Shown here: positions 1 to 9,830 of the stretch, piece after piece
How the letters are laid out: each line of letters starts with the position of its first letter
Position numbering within the stretch: position 1 is the stretch's first letter
Assembly (NCBI GenBank): GCA_021464525.1
Contig: JADRCO010001124.1
Location: 1-22,330 of the forward strand
Source: Rhizophagus sp. LPA8_4_AMF
Lineage: Eukaryota; Glomeromycota; Glomeromycetes; Glomerales; Glomeraceae
Length of the DNA: 22,330 bases
Reading direction: 5' to 3'
The notes under the pieces: generated by a model
Told to the model about the DNA's origin: nothing
Seen by the model: only the letters and a program-made list of their open reading frames with translations
The model's database searches: none
Position numbers and translations under genes: made by a program

Positions 1-1700
1 GTCAGTAAACATTCGTTAAATAAAATAAAAGAAAATAAAATAAAATTTTGAATTTCGAATTTTACCTTCAAAATTCCATTTTGCCAGGAAAGCCGATAAC
101 CTACAAAAAGAGAAAATTGAAATGTTAGCCAAACATTTCATTATATAAAAAAACTAATAGAATTTTGAAGTTTTACCTTCGAAATTCCGTCTAAGAGATG
201 GACCAGAAAGCTGAAAACCTGCAAAAAAAAAAATTACTGAAACGTTAGTAAATGTTTCGTTAAATAAAAAAATATATATAAAAGAGTTTCGAAATACCTT
301 CGAAATTCTGTCCAGATGACAAGAAAACTGAAACCCTACAAAAAAGTAAACGTTTTATCAAATAATAATAAAAAAATAATAATAAAAATATGGAATTTTG
401 AAGTTTTACCTTCAAAATGAAGTCCAAGACCTGTACTTCAGTGTTCTGGACCTACAAAAAAACAAAAATAAAATGAATGTTAGTTCATTATATACAAATG
501 AAAAAAAAATTTTTAAAAAAAACATTCAAAGGTATTATACCTTTAAAATGATGTCCGGAATCTGTATTTCAAATCTACAAAAAACAAAAAAATGAACGTT
601 AGTCAATGTTCAGTAAATAAAAATTAAAAAAAGAACTTATAATATTTTGAAGTTACCTTCGAAATGGAACCAGAGCTGTTCTTCGACGTTCTGGACCTAC
701 AAAATATAAAATGAACGTTAATATTGGCGTTCATTAAAAAAGTAAAAAAGATCTTTGAAGTGTTAATACCTTCAAAGTTCTTCTAAATAGGAGCCAGAAC
801 CTTAAAAAAAAAATAATAAGCCTACAAAAATAAAAAGAAACATTAGTCAATGTTTCTTAAAAAAGAAAAAGAAATGAAGTTTTGTAAGGAAAATTCATTA
901 CGAAACTTACCCAAATCCCTAAGTCTTCAAACATCAGAGACCTGTTAATTTTTTACTACTCGAAAGTCTGAAACCTACAAAAGGAAAAAGAAAGAAACGT
1001 TAGTATCATTTCTTTTAAAAATAACAATAACCATTTTGAAGATTACTGCATCCAGAAACTCGTAGAACTACAAAAAGAATAAATCAAAACTTTAGTTAAC
1101 GTTTCTTAAAAAAAATGAAAAAAATTAAAGTTTTGTAACAGTTGTTATGAAACTTACCCACCACATTATCTAAAGTCAGATCCGGTACTTATAAAAAAAA
1201 GAAATATTAGTCAACGTTTCTAATAATTAAATAAAAAAAAGTTATTGTTTTGTAATGAAACATTATAAAATTCACCCATTTCTCCCAAAAACAGAATCTG
1301 CTACTTACAAAATAAAAGAAAGAAACATTAGTTAACGTTTCTAATAAAAAATTATTTTTTTTAAAAAAAAATAATAATAAAAGAAAAAAAAGCATTTCAC
1401 CTTCAAAATTATCTGGGACCTATACTTCGGCATTCTGGACCTACAAAAAAACAAAATAAAATGAACATTAGTTCGTTAAATATAAATATGAAAAAAAAAT
1501 ATTCGAAGGTATTATACCTTCGAAATGACGTCTGGAACCTATACTTCGGACCTACAAAAAACAAAAAAAAATGAACGTTAGTCAACGTTCACTAAATAAA
1601 AATAAAAAACTATAATATTTTGAAGTTACCTTTGAAATGGAGTCCAAGACCGTACTGGATCTACAAAATATAAAAATGAACGCTAATACTAACGTTCGTT
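1..1700. repeat. Degenerate tandem hairpin array (array A)
   Basis: About 14-15 diverged units of roughly 95-150 bp in tandem. Each unit has three recognisable parts: a TTTTGAAGTTTTACCTTCGAAA-like block (itself a hairpin of GAAG/CTTC), a CCAGAACCTG..GGACCTACAAAAA block, and a core inverted repeat such as GAACGTTAGTCAACGTTC. The CTACAAAA landmark recurs near 101, 218, 335, 450, 573, 697, 821, 973, 1068, 1304, 1440, 1552 and 1660. The core hairpin recurs near 119, 238, 471, 591, 710, 837, 992, 1087, 1201, 1320, 1459, 1568 and 1674. The array starts at or before the window edge. Short reading frames in it (398-595, 1207-1395) are low-complexity and not credible genes. Its role is unknown; satellite, foldback-element expansion or chromosomal structural DNA are all possible. 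Confidence 0.8.
1502..1524. repeat. Perfect 11-bp-arm palindrome inside array A
   Basis: The sequence reads TTCGAAGGTAT, one central T, then ATACCTTCGAA, so both arms pair perfectly. A decayed counterpart with the same central GGTATTATACC is at about 530-550. It is the best preserved copy of the GAAGG..CCTTC block that punctuates the array. Confidence 0.75.
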
Positions 1701-1789
1701 TAAAAAAATTATCTTTCTTTTCGAAAGTGCAAATTCGAAACTTTTCTTAACGTTTAACGCTTTGTTTAAAGATTTTTTTAAAAAAAGAA

Positions 1790-2245
1790 TCGAAACATTA
1801 AAACTGAATATTTTGTTAAAAAAAAAATTAAAACAGAAACGTTAAAAAACATTTCATTAAAAGTTTTTTAAAAAACACTTCACTTAAAGTTTATAAAAAA
1901 GATTAAAACCAAAACGTTAAAAGACGTTTTGTTAAAGGTTTTTTAAAAAATAATACTGAAACATTAAAAGATGTTTTGTCAAAGGTTTTTTAAAAAGAAA
2001 AATTAAAACTGAAACGTTAAAAAATGTTTCGTTAAAGGTTATTTTTTTAAAAAAATAATACCGAAACGTTAAAACATTTCATTAAAGGTTTTTTAAAAAA
2101 ATAATTAAACCCAAAACGTTAAAAAATGTTTTAAAGGTTTTTAAAAAATTAATAAAACCGAAACGTTAAAAGACATTTCGTTAAGGATTTTTTTTTAAAA
2201 AATAAGATCGAAATGCTAAAAAGTGTTTCGTTAAAGATTTTTTTC
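1790..2245. repeat. Short-period hairpin array (array B)
   Basis: About 9-10 units of roughly 45-55 bp. Each is a core like GAAACGTTAAAAAATGTTTC followed by GTTAAAGGTTTTTTAAAAAA. Units begin near 1793, 1835, 1909, 1955, 2007, 2060, 2112, 2159 and 2208. The core is an inverted repeat (GAAACGTT/AATGTTTC) resembling the core hairpin of array A, with a poly-A/T spacer instead of the longer array A spacer. Array B appears to be a shorter-period derivative of the same hairpin. No gene is visible here. Confidence 0.7.
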
Positions 2246-2749
2246 ATTTGAAAGTTTTCAAAAAAAAAAATTTTAACAAATAAAAAAAATAATTTATTTG
2301 AAGTGTTTTAAAGAAAAAAAAAGTTTAAATGTTAAATCAGATTAGAAGGTTTATGTCGGTAAAAGTCTATCAAAAATAGAAAAGTTTATTTAAGCATCAA
2401 AGTAAAGAAGAAAAAATTCAAAATTTTTTGTGCAAAAGTTTTTAGCAAATCTGCGATTTTGGAGATTTTGATAAAAAAAATCACTGAAAAAAGGTGACAG
2501 ATTGAATTATGCAGTATTGCGCAGATTTTTATTAAATTTGCACAAAAAAAAGCAAAAATTGCAGATTGCCACAGATCTGAATCTTAAAAAATTTCCTGAT
2601 ATATGGTTATGAGAAATGTTGATCGTGATTTTTTTATTCTTATATAGATTTAAAAAAAAGAAAATACACTCATTATATTTTGTATTATGAACTATAAAAA
2701 GAATTTTTGAGATCTTTAATCAAAAAAGAGATGAAATGATGAATACGTT
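2246..2749. other. AT-rich gene-free stretch
   Basis: Long A and T runs and locally repeated fragments around GCAGATTTTTATT and TTTGCACAAAA (about 2430-2580). I see no open frame, RNA gene or clear element apart from the MITE that starts at 2750. Confidence 0.5.
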
Positions 2750-2971
2750 TAGAGTTTAGAACCGGTTTGTAAAAAACGGTTTATATCCGATTTATCATTT
2801 GGACCTGAATTTAAATATAGCCAAGATTAGCCTATAAAATCGATGTTAAGTTGTGATCAGCTAAACATAACTGATCAATCAATTTCGGCCAGAATTAACT
2901 TAATAAAATTACGCTTGGTCACGATTTTAATACAAACTGGTTCCAAAAAATGAAACCAGTTCTAAACTCTA
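2750..2971. mobile_element. hAT-like MITE, 222 bp
   Basis: The left end reads TAGAGTTTAGAACCGGTTT and the right end is its near-perfect inverted copy (RC TAGAGTTTAGAACTGGTTT, one mismatch in 19). The ends fit the hAT terminal pattern YARNG (TAGAG). The flanks are AATACGTT (2742-2749) and AATATGTC (2972-2979), six of eight identical, which suits an old 8-bp target-site duplication. There is no coding capacity, so it would need a transposase in trans. The terminal repeats are seen directly; the hAT assignment is inference from end sequence and duplication length. Confidence 0.7.
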
Positions 2972-2979
2972 AATATGTC

Positions 2980-3496
2980 ATTATAATTATATTTTAGCTA
3001 TTATAGTACGTTAAAAGGGAATGAAAAAAGTAATTAGGACATGTTCATAGACTAGCAAATATACTTCCGGTGGATTTCTCTATGTCTTAAGTAAATGAAA
3101 TTACCATTATTCGATTTATTAGGTTGTAACCTGGAATTATTGAATTATTGATACAAATTTTTTTATTTACTAGAATAAATCAAATGTTATGTAATTAAAA
3201 ATATGTAGGATAAACTCCACAACATATAATGGGATTTTCACAAACCCCGTGATTGAGATTGAAATTGTAATTTAATTTAGTATTTCAATCTTACTAATAC
3301 TACTCATGATAACATATGGCCAATTTGACACATCATACCAATAGTAACTAATTCCCATTTACTATGAAATTAAATTGTAATAAACTCATTTGAATAAAAA
3401 TCCATTTTTATTACTCTACTAACATACATTCTTGTATTTGAGCCCCGTATATGTTTATGTTGAAGAGCAATAAACACATATTTTGTTATGCTACTA
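2980..3496. other. AT-rich intergenic stretch without visible genes
   Basis: Unstructured AT-rich DNA between two MITE-like elements. Both strands are broken by frequent stops, and I see no RNA gene or repeat. Confidence 0.4.
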
Positions 3497-3504
3497 TTTA
3501 TGAC

Positions 3505-4011
3505 TAATGCTCCGCATGAGCCAGTCTGACTAGAGCCAGCTTGTGAACCAGGTAACTTAAGCCAAGCTGCAGCTGCAGCTCATAATAAATTAGCTCAGTT
3601 CATTCAAGCCAAGCTTCAGTGCAGCTTGTTTGAGCTTGCTCATGAGCTATGAGCCAGTTCACTAGCTCAAACTTTTAAATCCCATTTATAACAGGCCAAA
3701 TATTTCTTATGACACGGCCAGAATTAAAATGATAGAATGATCAATAAAGAAATTTCCTTTTTTTGAAATCTTGTGTAACCAAACTTCCATTTTTATGGGA
3801 AATAAACCTCCCTTTTTGGAAATTTGTGTAATATCACGTGACATCACGCGGAAATGAGCCAGCTTGAGCTGGCTTGAGCCGAGCCACCTTAAAGCTTGGC
3901 TTGGCTCAGCTCAAAGCTGACTTGAACAAGCCAGGCTTGTTTATTCTAATCGAGCTGAACTGGCTCAAATTTTGGCTCAGCTCAGCTCAAGCCGGCTCAT
4001 GCAGAGCTTTA
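3505..4011. mobile_element. hAT-like MITE, ~507 bp, rich in GAGCC/GGCTC
   Basis: The left end TAATGCTCCGCATGAGCC and the right end (RC TAAAGCTCTGCATGAGCC) match at 16 of 18 positions and fit the hAT YARNG pattern (TAATG). The flanking octamers TTTATGAC (3497-3504) and TTTATGAT (4012-4019) are a 7/8 target-site duplication. Both halves are packed with GAGCC, GGCTC, AGCTC and GCTTG motifs in both orientations, making them much more GC-rich than the surroundings and highly foldable. Clustered subterminal motifs of this kind are typical hAT transposase binding sites. The middle (about 3690-3850) is AT-rich and contains TATCACGTGAC. A 79-residue reading frame at 3874-4113 is a by-product of the repeats and runs past the element end. 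Confidence 0.75.
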
Positions 4012-4130
4012 TTTATGATCAAACAGTTCATATCAAGTCCAATATATATAATTGAATTATTTTCAATCAATATTATTTTAATAAAAATTGTAAAAGATTT
4101 TCCAAAGGGATGAATATGTATTTATTTAAC

Positions 4131-5607
4131 CTATTTTTTAATTACTTGAAATACTTCATAATTTTCCACTGAGAAGCTTTTTGGAATGCCTATTTTAGGA
4201 TAAGCCAAATTAATACCTTCATTATAATGACTATGAAAAATATTCCAATTGTTGGTATTATCACAATAAAAATTACCCATTTGTGGTCCTCGTTCATTAT
4301 TGCAATAAATAGCAAAAGTTGCATTATTAACATAACTTAATTTTGCAGTAGAAATATCTTTTTCATCTGCAATATAAAATAGAAAACTATCTCTAGTACG
4401 TTTCCAACCATTTCCATTCCAATCAAGTGGATTATATCCTCCAACTAATTGTGTTGAACCTTGAATTTTTGCTATCCAAATAGTGGCCCCTTTATTATCA
4501 CAATTTTTATGAAATGATTCACCATTAAGTCCATCACGATCTGAACGATATAATAATTCAAATTCATAAGGAATTTTATTTTTGTTATAGGAGGAATCTT
4601 TTCTATCGATCCATGAAGCAAATAAAGGAATGTGATTTGATTGAATTAAGGTTGAATCGAGTTTTGGCATTCTTGGAGGTGCTATATTAGTTTTAGGTTT
4701 AATGTTAGGAACAATATGAAACTCCAAAAGATCATGAATTAAATCTTTTGGCAAGATGTCTTTATAAATATAAACTTTATAAAAGAAATCTGTAGGTTCA
4801 ATATCGTAAAATCTAATTAATGGAATAAACCTATGTAATGACCTCTCAATCTTTGTAATGTCATCTTTACTCCATTTAGTTGGATTATTTTCCATATTTT
4901 GTTGAAACAAGCACCATTTCAATAAACCTTCCCAAACCTTGATTTCGTTCATATTTAAATCATCTCTTTTTAATAATAATTCTAATAAAGGTGCTTTTAA
5001 ATTAATAAATTTTTCAGAATCAAATAAAATTTTAGGTTCTTCACAAATTTTTTCAAGACAAAAATTCCATAAATCTGTAAATGTCTCGTGCTGATAAACA
5101 GTTTCAAGAATACCAATTGGATTTTGATATAAAAATTCAGTTTGATCTTCAATTAAATATTCTTGAATATGAGAAATTAATTGTTGAATATTGAGTTCAT
5201 CTACAGCTATCAATAATTTCAATACATCTGGTCCTTGTAAATTTTTCAATTCAATGTTTCCACAATAAATAAACCTTAAAATATAATTCAATAATTGTTA
5301 ATTTTTTATTTTTAAACAGTTATTAAAACTTTTACAACATAGTACATTGTTACCTGAGAATAATATTAAATAAGTGAGGAGAAATATTTGGTTTCTTTAA
5401 AATAAATTTTCCATCTTTTTTCTCACCCCATTCATTAGAAAATGCAGAACGAAAATATTGAGACCTAATACATAAAATGTTTGAATGAGCATGAATTTCT
5501 TTAACGTTTGGCTCCTCCCCAGCATAAATGATAACATCATATCCTAATTCTGTTTCAAAAAGTTTTTCATAATCACTAGATAACTCTGTCAAAAATTTTG
5601 AAGACAT
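4131..5607 (-). CDS. BTB-BACK-TLDc domain protein
   Basis: Two exons, 5607-5354 and 5274-4131, separated by a 79-nt intron (donor AG|GTAACA, acceptor TTTTAAG|G). The join restores ...NIILRFIYCG... in frame and gives 465 residues. Residues ~18-125 are a BTB/POZ domain (YDVIIYAGEEP, then IHAHSNILCIRSQYFRSAF). Residues ~125-235 form a BACK-like helical region (KRDDLNMNEIKVWEGLLKWC). Residues ~299-465 form a TLDc domain with DGLNGESFHKNCDNKGAT, GGYNPLDW and a C-terminal SVENYEVFQVIKK. The chosen start MSSKFLTELSSDYEKL matches the usual beginning of this family; an in-frame Met 16 codons upstream (5655) adds an atypical hydrophobic stretch and is probably leader. BTB domains can bind cullin-3. TLDc proteins elsewhere bind V-ATPase or act in oxidative-stress resistance. 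The specific role here is unknown. The gene looks intact. Confidence 0.92.
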
Positions 5608-7621
5608 CGTTAAAATAAAATAAGTTGTTGGGAAAAAAAATTTGCAATGTAACACAATTCAATAATTTTACAAAGTGGGCCAAAAGTTATGCGTATTGTC
5701 AATCCAATAAACAAATCGGATATACAATAAACCGGTGCTAAATATAACGTTATAATCTGCATTGATAAATGAAGAAATTTTAAAATATAATTTTATAATT
5801 GAATTTCTTCTTTTATGTAATTTTCAAATGAATGGATGAATACCACAATTAAATCGGCATAGCATCCCACCTTGCATGATGTACAAGAATAATAATTATA
5901 AGGGATTTCTTAAAAATATCAATAAAGCAAAAAAAAATAAATGTAATTTGATTTAACTAACGTTTGAATCAAGCTTAAATTTAAATTTGGCTTTCCTGAT
6001 ACTACTTGTAGTTGCATAAGTTGTATATTAGTGACTACATGTAATAATTCTAATGATTTTGAATTATATTTCCTATATAAACATTTATATATTGAACGTT
6101 AATATTTATAATTTATTTATTTCACTAATAATAGCAAGTTTCAATTCTCTAATTGATGGCACATGTCCATTAATCCAGCTAAAACACTATCACTTATATC
6201 CGTATTACAAACTAAGAAATTCAACTTCAGAGAAGGAACGCTTTGGCTACAAAACAAGGTGTATTTTAAGAGTTTTTTTTGGGAGGGCATATAAAGGCGC
6301 CGCGTGTAATATTTGTATTTTCATCTTCAACAAAGAAGCAATTAATTTCACTCATAAAAAAATCAATTCCACATATTTTAATTTAGCAATTACGATTACC
6401 TCTTTAATTGAAATTAAATTTAAAGGCTTACAAAAACTGATATAATTAATTAAAGGACTTTTGTATAAATTAATTAAAAATATAGAATCTAAATCATCTA
6501 ATTTATTTCTTGTTTTATCTGATAAATGCAAATAATCATAATAACTATTTATATATTTCCAAGTATTTTCCACAAGAAATGATTATTTCGCGCCAAGTTT
6601 TATTAACTAAAAAGATATGAACAAAGAGACTCATCAACATTATTCAACTCTTTAATTATCAAATAAAGAACATCATTTAATATTTTAATTTGGACGTTTT
6701 ATTATTATTTATTAAAATTACATAAATAATACAATATTTACATGTTAGTTGATGAACACACATTATTAAGCAAACTTATCTGTAGACGCGGTAAATCCAT
6801 TCAACTACCCGGTAATACCCGCAATTTTGGGCAGAATCATGAATGATCGGCGCTGCAAATTTAAGTAATGCCAGCGATCCTTAATGCTGGAATTTTACTG
6901 GTCGCTTACTCGACTGCGCCAATTTTATAGTGATCATTATATTTCTTATAAATCATGATCAAATTAATGTAATGCAGGTCTCATTTAATGTACAAAAATA
7001 CTAAGAACTCTTCAACTATTAAAGTGTTGTTAGAACTAAAAGAGATTTTGAAAAAATAGGTCCGCAAATTCGCCCACAACTCCATATACAGTAAGTAATT
7101 TGTAAATCATAGTATGCAAAATATATATTATTTATACTCACCATACGAAAATGTGATTTGTATCACTTGACTAGATAAAATAATATTTATGTTAGTTATA
7201 AATAATTCCTACAATTTATTTGTTTTTATTCAGCATGCATTTCGTGTAACAATTATGAAACAAATTTTTAATAAAAGAATCTTCTTATAAAAATTTCTGA
7301 TGTGACACAGAAATGTACCCTTATCATAAATCACATGATTCGTCCCATTCAATGATTATGACATTACACAAATTAGCAACTACTATCCATTAATATAAAT
7401 ATAATGTTAGAATTTAAACTATAATAAGTAATAACTAATAGATTTGTTGAAGTTTAGGCTAGAATGTATTTTTAATTATTATATTTAATTTAATGTCATC
7501 GCCGCCTTTATACGAACTCAAATGGAATGTAACACAATTTGTAATAAATATAAAACTTCAATTTGCTTATATTTTTTTTAAAGAATTAATTTTTTTTTTC
7601 AATAAAAAAAAAGGTGCAATA
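5608..7621. other. ~2 kb divergent intergenic region
   Basis: The space between the minus-strand BTB-TLDc gene and the plus-strand Kelch gene, so it should contain both promoters. Reading frames at 6053-6445 and 7493-7621 are low-complexity, with unconvincing composition. A somewhat GC-richer patch at about 6780-6945 has several short complementary words (GGCGC/GCGCC, AGCGA/TCGCT, AATGATC/GATCATT) and may be a decayed foldback element; I could not define its ends. Otherwise nothing stands out. Confidence 0.5.
6352..6573 (-). CDS. Possible small or partial hypothetical ORF (weak)
   Basis: A 73-codon frame starting MENTWKYINSYYDYLHLSDK. Its first ~55 residues have protein-like composition (DKTRNKLDDLDSIFLINLYK), with a possible donor GAG|GTAATC near the end, so it could be a first exon. 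I found no matching downstream exon and recognise no family. The region is AT-rich, where such a frame can arise by chance. Listed only as a candidate. Confidence 0.15.
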   Translation of the reverse strand: MENTWKYINSYYDYLHLSDKTRNKLDDLDSIFLINLYKSPLINYISFCKPLNLISIKEVIVIAKLKYVELIFL

Positions 7622-9830
7622 ATGTTACAAAAGTGTTTAGTCTATATTTCATTATGGATTTTATTTCAATTATTAATTGAAATAAATTGCCAAATGTCAC
7701 CTTATAAACGACGGAGACATACCGCAACTCTTATTGATAATAAATTGTATATTTTGGGTGGTTCTGACATCAATGAAGTTGGAAAAGATTTTTTCTATAT
7801 CGACTTTTCTATCCCATTTAATACTCGAAACTTATTATTGAAAGATTTATCAAACGTTAATACTGTCCCCCCACATTTTGGTGCTGGATCCGCGAAGGGT
7901 GGTGCAAATAATAATACGTTGTTCATATGTGGAGGAGTCAACGGTGCCAAGGTTAAAATGGAAGACGTTTACACATTTGATCCACAAAGTAATTCATGGA
8001 GTATTCCAAAAATAAATGGTGTAGCTCCCCCGATTCTTGTAGATGCTTCGACGGCAGTTATTGACCAAAAGGGAAGAATGTATATATGGGCCGGAATCAG
8101 TTCAAATATTCCTATTTTAGATACAATTAATTTAGTTTGGACAAAAGGAAGTTCGGTTGGTGCACCAAATGTTGGACTGCTTGCTAGTGCTGCCACTTTA
8201 TTGCCTGATAATAAGATAATTTATATAGGTATGCAAGTAATTCTGTTGGAATGTGAGTAATTCTGTGTGATTCTAACATCATAAACTATTTTTATATTTT
8301 TCATTTATTTTTGTTTTAATATTTTATTACTTAGAGGATACAAATAATGATAATATATCACAGGTATATTGCTTTATTTTGTTTTGAAATCGAAATATAA
8401 ATTGAATTATGTTTTCAAAATTATAGCATTAGATTATCTACCTTTTGAATAACAGATAAAACAAACAATGATTTGTGCACAGATGGTTTAATTAATCGTA
8501 AAAATTTTTTATATAGGTTTATATCTATGATATAGTAAATGATAATTGGACTACAAAAGTAAGTTAATATAAATTATCAAAAAAGTTGTTAAAGGTTTAT
8601 TAATAAACATGCATTTTCTTTTCATTATATTGAATACAGGCAACTTCAGGAATAATTCCACCTAGAAAATCAGGGATGTCTGTTGTTCTTGGTATGTATT
8701 TAAACAAACAATATTAAAAGTTATTCAACATATATTCTAATATATGATGTTATCTTATTAAATAGGATTAGATGGGCAAAGAGTTATCATTTTTGGAGGT
8801 TTAGATTTTACATCTAAAGAATTACTTTATGAATTAAGTTTAATAAATTTTGAATGGCGTATCCCAAAAACTTCTGGTCTAGCTCCAAAAGAATCTCGAA
8901 ATTCACATAGAGCAAATGTAATTGGAAAATATATGGTTATATCATTTGGTAAATATAGTTTTATTATTATCTTAAATTTCAACTAATTTAATTTAACCTA
9001 GGTATACTGCTATAATTTTAATAGGGTCAGGTTTTACTACAGAAAATGACATTTTATTACTTGATATTAGTAATGTCAACGAATATATATGGACGAATGA
9101 ATTTAAACCCTCATCATCAAGTTCAATTTCTGTAAAATCAACATCAATATCTAATATACCACCACCTACTTTGCCACCTTTACCATCTTTATCACCATCA
9201 ATTTCTTCACAGCAATCTAAAAATAATGGTTCAAATATTACTGGTGCAGTTATTGGATCTTTGATTGGTGGTGCTCTATTATCTTTTGTAGGCACATTTT
9301 TATATAGATGGAATAAAAATAGAAATGGAAATTTTAACGGAAATAATGCTGAAAATTATAATAATGATAATATTAATACAAATGGAAACGAAAGTAATTA
9401 TAATAATATTCAATCTGGAAGAATAAATTATTATCCTGGACAAATAATACAAACACCTGCTCCAACTTCATTATTAATTAATGATAATATGAATATAAAT
9501 CGAAATGAAAGTAATTATAATAATATTCAAGCTGGAAGGATTGATTATTATCCTGGACAAGAAATAATACAACCACCCGCTCCAGCTTCATTAATTAATG
9601 ATAATATGAATATAAATGGGAATGAAAGTATTCATAATAATATTCGAACTGAAAGAATTAATTATTATCCCGGGCAAGAAATAATACAACCTCCCGCTTC
9701 AGCTACGGTAATTAATATGAGTCCAAATGCTAACGATGAAATACAAGGACTTAAACAAGAGATTCAGGATTTGAGACAAATAATTTTACAAAATAATAAA
9801 CAACCCACTAATTCTACGGGAAATAATTAA
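7622..9830 (+). CDS. Kelch-repeat type I membrane protein
   Basis: Six exons: 7622-8228, 8335-8363, 8517-8558, 8640-8691, 8766-8948 and 9025-9830. They total 1719 nt, or 572 residues, with every junction in frame. Residues 1-24 are a signal peptide (MLQKCLVYISLWILF...). Residues ~28-330 carry degenerate Kelch blades (RRHTATLIDNKLYILGGS, NNTLFICGGVNG..DVYTFDPQSNSW, QVYIYDIVNDNW, QRVIIFGGLD). A Ser/Pro-rich stalk follows at ~334-370, then one membrane span at ~377-398 (ITGAVIGSLIGGALLSFVG) with an RWNKNR stop-transfer. The inferred cytoplasmic tail is Asn-rich with three ~39-residue repeats (about 426-536) and ends in a short coiled coil (~541-563). The start is placed at 7622 because it gives the signal peptide; an in-frame Met at 7493 only adds an AT-encoded leader. 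The exon 1/2 junction is uncertain: donor 8237 with acceptor before 8337 is also in frame and adds two residues. The ligand is unknown; a surface receptor or adhesion role is inference. Confidence 0.88.
9408..9735 (+). repeat. Three tandem ~117-bp coding repeats in Kelch tail
   Basis: Within the last Kelch exon, a 39-codon unit occurs about three times (third copy shortened). Landmarks are NESNYNNIQ, GRINYYPGQ, IIQPPAP and SLINDNMNIN. The DNA copies are similar enough (TATTATCCTGGACAA, TAATGATAATATGAATATAAA) that unequal exchange could change copy number. The units are Asn-, Tyr- and Pro-rich and lie on the predicted cytoplasmic side of the membrane span. Confidence 0.85.

Noticed and set aside
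398..595. 65-codon frame inside array A
   Set aside because: Low-complexity Lys/Asn/Tyr translation of tandem repeat DNA; the same repeat elsewhere does not keep the frame.
1207..1395. 62-codon minus-strand frame in array A
   Set aside because: Homopolymer-driven Phe/Leu runs in repeat DNA, with no protein character.
1..2245. CRISPR-like array
   Set aside because: Units are diverged throughout, there are no uniform repeats with unique spacers, no cas genes are present, and the genome is eukaryotic.
3874..4113. 79-codon frame with Leu/Ala/Ser-rich start
   Set aside because: Its sequence is a by-product of GGCTC/AGCTC repeats in the hAT-like MITE and it reads through the element end into AT-rich DNA.
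6053..6445. 130-codon plus-strand frame in the divergent intergenic region
   Set aside because: Ile/Asn/Tyr-rich composition without any domain or splice context; frames like this occur by chance in AT-rich DNA.
5646..7538. AATGTAACACAATT present upstream of both the BTB-TLDc and Kelch genes as a possible shared regulatory site
   Set aside because: One 14-bp AT-rich match is expected about once by chance in a window this size, and its orientation relative to the two genes differs.
8993..9295. 100-codon minus-strand frame, Asp/Gly/Pro-rich
   Set aside because: Antisense shadow of the Ser/Pro stalk of the Kelch gene.
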